From positions 24,462,248-24,526,247 of the forward strand of contig NC_134519.1 in assembly GCF_027942865.1 (NCBI RefSeq): DNA of 64,000 nucleotides. Reading direction: 5' to 3'. Below the pieces are notes generated by a model. It ran no database searches. It worked only from the letters and a program-made list of their open reading frames with translations, and was not told the origin of the DNA. The DNA comes from Odontesthes bonariensis (lineage: Eukaryota > Chordata > Actinopteri > Atheriniformes > Atherinopsidae). Each line of letters starts with the position of its first letter. The first letter of the stretch is position 1. Below are positions 59,020 through 64,000 of this stretch, one piece after another. A program made the position numbers and the translations under genes.

Positions 59020-62000
59020 CATGACATTTCCTAATTCATTATAATTACTGTAGGTAGAATGTTCCACAATAACTTTAACACAAGATGAAAGTACTCTTTT
59101 TTTTTTAAGTATCACTCCGCTTGCATAGGAGTTTGAGACAATATAGACATCAAATGCATAATAAAATAGAAAAGAAACTCAAAGAAAAACATATAATTGC
59201 ATCAGGAACTCTGCTTTCAGCAGAGGTCATAACTAGAGAATGGTTATCGTTACCAGGCTGGTCATCACTGCCACCTTGTGTTGACAGCTGTGTAACTGTC
59301 CTTTTAAATCTTGGTTGCAGAGATGTTTTTGACCAGCTTACAAAAACACATCCACATATCATTGCTCATTACTTCTTAATTTGACTGCTGTACTGCTAAA
59401 GATGTATGACTAACAGAGGGAAAAAAAGAGCTACGCCTTAAAGAAATGCTCTCACTGGAAAGTCGTTATTAATTATAGTCATAGCGCTGTTTCACCTGTC
59501 CTTAACAAAACCAAGGATTCATTGTGGGACATTGAATCTGCAACACTATGCCAGATTAATCATCCAATGTGAAGACATGGAAATTGTAACCTTCAAACTT
59601 TAAAACCCCAAAGTGGTTGGACCAAGCCTCAAAGATTGTCAATTTCTCAAATAAAGTATACTTTTCATCATAAAAGTACTTCTATGTTTTCTTTCTCTGT
59701 CTTGTGTTACTGACACTAATGTCTAAAAACTTCTAATCCCCTTAACTTGTCCGAAAGCTCTTGAGAATGTGAGTAAGGTTTATTTGTTCAAAAAATTGTA
59801 TGTTAACTGTTGCTGATGAGACTCGTCATCAGCTAACTCTTCTTGAAGGCACTGTGCCGTGCATGATGCTACCATAAACATTAGGACATTAGAAGAGATA
59901 AAAGTAGAAATAAAATAGTTGAATCTAAAATGAGGGACTAAAAAGAAAGTACCTTAAAATAACAAGTCCTTTTCTTAATAAATTCTAGTAATTTTTTACA
60001 ACTAAAAGGATGACTGGATGGAGACATGAAGGAGCAAAAAATGTCAAAATACCCTTAAAATCAGATAAGAACCTCTTTTCAATCTCTATATGTTTCAACA
60101 AAACCAGGCACAACATCTACAATATTCAATTCAATTCAGCTTTATTTATAGAGCGCCAAATTATAACAAATGTCAGCTCAAAGCACTTCAGTAATACAGT
60201 CCAATTCAAGCCAATTGGAGTTCAACTCATTGTAATCATAAGCCAATCAAATCCAATTAATTAAATTAAAAATTAGTCCAATTCATACATACAGAGCCAA
60301 TTCAAAAACTATTTCAAGTAGGCCATTTTTACTTTAAACAGTTCAAACATTCAACTTATTGTTGTAAGTTTGAGAGCAGGTTTGGTTATATTACAAAATG
60401 TTCAATAAATCATTCTGACACCATTGTAATTTAATCTATTGTCCTAAAAGTTCATCCACAGCATGCTGCAGTCAAAATAAAAGATTACAGGCAACAAAAG
60501 ACAGAAAGGGTCATCTCATGGAAAGTGAAACAGGGAAGCAAAGTTCATTCAATTTTGCCTCAGTTTCCCATTTTGTGATGTACTAAGTAAACATTGCAGA
60601 TTCTAATACAGTATTGCTATGATGGTTTAAACCATATATATGATATTTCCATGCTTTACAGTGCAACTTTCAGTAAAACAACATAATCATCCACAGTAGC
60701 TTAAGCTAACATGCAAGTGTAATAATACATTTTAGTCGTGAAAAAGGCATGTTTTTATCAAAACTACATAAACAGTAACTTATGAATAAAAGACAACATT
60801 AAAAACATTTTTATAAGTACAAGAATGATGTTTTTTTTTTCTCTTATCGGCACTGTTAAAAAGCAATATCAGAGGCTTACCGTACTTCGTGCATCTGCAG
60901 CAGCCAAAGGATGGACTGAGGCACACTTTCATACATTGCATAAAGGAGTGAGGTGGACGGTGGATGTGAGCTGGCACCAAGTGCTGACCTTAAACTCACA
61001 TGACTCCATCCTTCAGAGGTTTTCAATATCTATAGAGATCGTAACAAAAAAAATGAATCGCACAGTGTTATTCTTTGTCGTCCATATTTGAACACTAACA
61101 AAACTATCAAAGCTTTGTCAAATTTCCCGCTGCCTCTGAGACTCAACGACCTTTTAATGTTGCTACCTTTATGTTGCAGGCTTACACATGACTATAATGT
61201 TTAGAAATGATTAGGAATTGTTGAGTAAATATTATTACCACTCGTTCTTATCACCAACGAACAACTGGTCTCACCTTAGAGGAGGCATTCTGTGAAACTA
61301 ACATTAAAGCCAGCAGGGGACACAAGCTAAAATTTCCACTGGGACTTAGACAGCTGACAATGAGAGTAAGTCCAATAATGATGCGAAAGCAAATTCTGAT
61401 CAACTTTGACATGATCCATAGAAACCAAACTAAGTGCCACAGTACAGCACAAAACACAATGTAAAGATAGCCATTTTACCAAGGAAAATTAATTCTTCCT
61501 TATGTCATTAATTGCACCGCAGTGAGGGTGTAATATTACATAAAGGAGTCAAAACAAGAAAATGTCAGAAGCTCAGAAAGAAGTTGACAATTTCACACCA
61601 CTTTCAAACTATGAGAAGACTGCCCCAAATAGCTACATCCCATCATGGAATAAAGCTTAAAAACACATCCGACTACATGGTGGTCTGGAATACAAAATGT
61701 TTCAACACATACTGTATTTTTCAGAGCTGCACACCTGCTATCCCCCATCCATCATGACACCAGAGAGTGCAGTTTAAATTATTGCTGCCCTCAAAGGCTG
61801 CCTTTCACAATCAGAGAGCAAAAATCCAAACAAGAATTTCACAGGGTTATCTTTGTCCTCAAGGACAAAGGCCATGACGACACCATGAGACAAAGGGTGT
61901 AGACTTAGCTGGGCAGAGCAGCGATGAGTGATAATTTAGTCCCTGACATTAACTCACACTTGACAACAGCTGCAACTCTTTATTGTTTATAATGACTGTA

Positions 62001-63650
62001 GAAACACTTCCTACCCATCTCATGACTGACCTTTGCTGAACTTTATCTTTTTGATTAGGAATCCTAACATGGCCAACGTGTCCAGAGCTGTTCTCGAGCC
62101 ACAGTGTTTAAAAAGCAAATTGGTCTTAATCCCTCCGTTCACTGATCTCATTTGTTTGTCATCCCTCTCTTTGAGGACAGTGACAACGTATCAAGTAGTA
62201 CTAAATGAGGAAAGAAAGAAAGGTAGTGAATTCTCTTGTTTCGAGCTCGTCTTTGCTTTCAAAAACATTTTGCCATCACATTAAATGTGATAGTATAAAT
62301 GAAACATTTGATACCATGCTTAGATTATTTTCTCTAGCTTGTCAGTAGTTATTGAAAAAATTTAGCTGCTAGCTAAGTGAAGCACAAACCTAAAACAATG
62401 ACCATAGTAAGTTCGGTTTCAAGTTTTATTCAAAAGTTTGATGGACATAAACATTTAAACATAACTTTTAAAGTGAGAAAGGCTGGTTAGTTTGATATTC
62501 TGAATAAAAGTATACCATACAAAAGTACAACATACAAATTCCAATCACATACAAACCAAACAAATATGGAAACAAAAAAATCCCACTTGAAAGATGCTAA
62601 AAGAACTAATATAAACTGACCTGTTATGATTAATAAGAATGAATTCACTTGAGTCACTTGATATCAAGCCTGTCCATGATCCCCACCTCTTGCCCTCCCC
62701 TTTCTTTGTACCATGTATTGTCCTCGCCCTGTTTGTCACAAGGTGAAAGCAACAAATAGCAGCTGAAACTTCTGCCCATTTAGGACAACGTTTTTTTAAT
62801 GTGCAATCTTTCTCCAAAAATCCATACCATATTTGGTGGATAAACAAGCTTTATTAATGTAGGGAGGGCTGCTGTCAGCTACAGGGCTCATCACTTCACT
62901 TGATTAAAGGTTGAGAGTCAAAGGTAAGCAAAATCCTTATACACCGTAAGTGGCATGGGATAAATATTTGATGCAATGTTAAGAACAGCTGTTCTAATGC
63001 GTGATATATGATATACTTACCCATGTATACATATCTTTGGCTGGGGATAACAAATAGTGATGTATGGTAGCAGCAGTGTTATAATGCTTTGCTTTCTCAT
63101 TTGGTTTGACTAGCAAGACCCAGACTGACCCTGGTCCTCTTTTGGAGTCCAACTCACTCTAGGTAACAGTTGGTTGTAATTTAATCAGTACTTCAACTAT
63201 GTGTTCATTTTTTAGTTTTTGGAATTGAATCTTTGATACAGCACACGATTAAACATTCAAGGTCATATCCCATTTGGCTTATGGAGCAGCTTTTCTGATC
63301 TAAATTAAGTGTCTTAGGAAATGGGTGGTTGTATGCTGTGCAAATTTCAAAGCCCACTATACCAAGGTTGTGATTTGTGAGATTGGTTTAAATCTTTTAC
63401 AAGAATAAGCAATAAACAAATCCTACAACTATGCATCTTTTTTAAAATTAAGATCAGAATGTATGTCAGGCAGTAAATTCTGAGCCCCACTTTAATATAA
63501 TCCTGGTTTATTACGATTTACATTATAGTATTTGATGGTTAAGACATAATAAAACATGAAATGCCCTTTTGTAAATGTTTAATAATGATTTTCAATGCTT
63601 CTGGTTTATGGCCATGGTATTGTGATCATATTTAAGGGCACATGAATTTC
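59020..63650. other. Intergenic spacer between myosin genes B and C
   Basis: About 4.6 kb. Apart from the dispersed repeat at 60,122 no feature was recognised. A possible leader exon of gene C lies at 63114-63162 (acceptor TTTGACTAG, donor CTAG|GTAACA), but it is weakly supported. Confidence 0.45.
60122..60320. repeat. Dispersed teleost repeat, second copy
   Basis: Starts ATTCAATTCAATTCAGCTTT and TTTATAGAGCGCCAAAT, then CAAATGTCAGCTCAAAGCAC, CCAATTCAAGCCAATTGG and AGAGCCAATTCAAAAACTA. Same family as 57,230 but truncated at its right end. Confidence 0.75.
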
Positions 63651-63671
63651 ACATTTACTACAGGTTGAAAG

Positions 63672-64000
63672 ATGGGTGATGCTGTCATGGCAGAGTTTGG
63701 GCCTGCGGCTCCTTTTCTGAGAAAATCAGATAGAGAGCGTCTCGAGGCCCAGACACGACAATTTGACATGAAGAGGGAGTGTTTTGTTCCTGACCCACAA
63801 TGCGAGTACGTTAAAGCAACCATTTCAAGTCGTGATGGTGGCAAAGTCACTGCTGAAACTGAATTTGGAAAGGTAGGTCAATTTCACATTCTGAATGAGA
63901 AAGTGTACGTTTATGTGTATGAAGAGGTGTTTAGTTCAATTTGGCAGTAAATGTCAGATTTTGTTTTATAGACTGTCACAGTGAAGGAGGAAGATGTACA
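63672..64000 (+). CDS. Myosin gene C: third slow/cardiac-class myosin heavy chain, 5' part only
   Basis: Exon with start codon 63672-63872 (67 codons), preceded by acceptor TTTACTACAG. The next exon begins at 63972 after TTTTATAG and is cut by the window end. The protein starts [20 protein letters not shown], and exon 2 starts TVTVKEEDV, both of the MYH6/7/smyhc type. The exon length (201 bp) equals that in genes A and B. Closer to gene B than to A by the N-terminal residues (RLEAQTR.FDMK.ECFVPD, KVTAET). At least three genes therefore make up the cluster. Confidence 0.93.

Overview
The window is nuclear DNA of a teleost fish, probably a spiny-rayed (percomorph) species. Genes have many introns with GT-AG borders, repeats are of fish type (L2-like LINE tails with an ATGG tail, BED-finger DNA transposons, a TTAA-flanked MITE, Penelope-like and LINE remnants), and every protein gene recognised is a vertebrate gene in a teleost form. 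The species itself cannot be named from the sequence.

Layout: (1) 1-2,750: tandem array of about 0.78-kb units, each with one tRNA-Gln(CTG) gene; four copies are present and the array runs off the left edge. (2) 3,063-10,660 (+): a complete nine-exon trnau1ap/SECp43-like gene (two RRMs plus a Tyr/Gly/Asn-rich tail, 341 aa), with a 1.15-kb BED-finger DNA transposon in its last intron. (3) 12,908-14,444 (-): a complete two-exon fitm1-like (FIT1B) gene, tail to tail with trnau1ap. (4) 14.5-31.1 kb: gene-poor DNA with transposon fossils, simple repeats, a minisatellite and CTCF-like motifs. (5) 31.1-64 kb (+): a head-to-tail cluster of slow/cardiac-class (MYH6/MYH7-like) sarcomeric myosin heavy chain genes. 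Two are complete (37 coding exons each; 1,939 and 1,936 aa by exon summation) and a third starts at 63,672 and is cut by the window edge.

The most notable content is in the myosin cluster. Both complete genes carry, in the same short intron (between the exons coding ...EELEEAK and KKLAQRL...), a hairpin whose 3' arm reads TAAGACGAACAAAAAG, which is the miR-208/miR-736 myomiR family. This intron and its flanking exons are identical in the two genes apart from one 6-bp indel and the last base of the second exon, while other exons and introns differ clearly. This indicates recent gene conversion. Gene A also replaces the near-invariant motor-domain Trp130 with Ala and has an unusual last donor site. 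fitm1l (muscle lipid-droplet protein) lying beside MYH6/7-class genes fits the linkage of FITM1 with MYH6/MYH7 known in mammals. The region is therefore a muscle-gene neighbourhood next to a housekeeping selenoprotein-pathway gene and a tRNA array.
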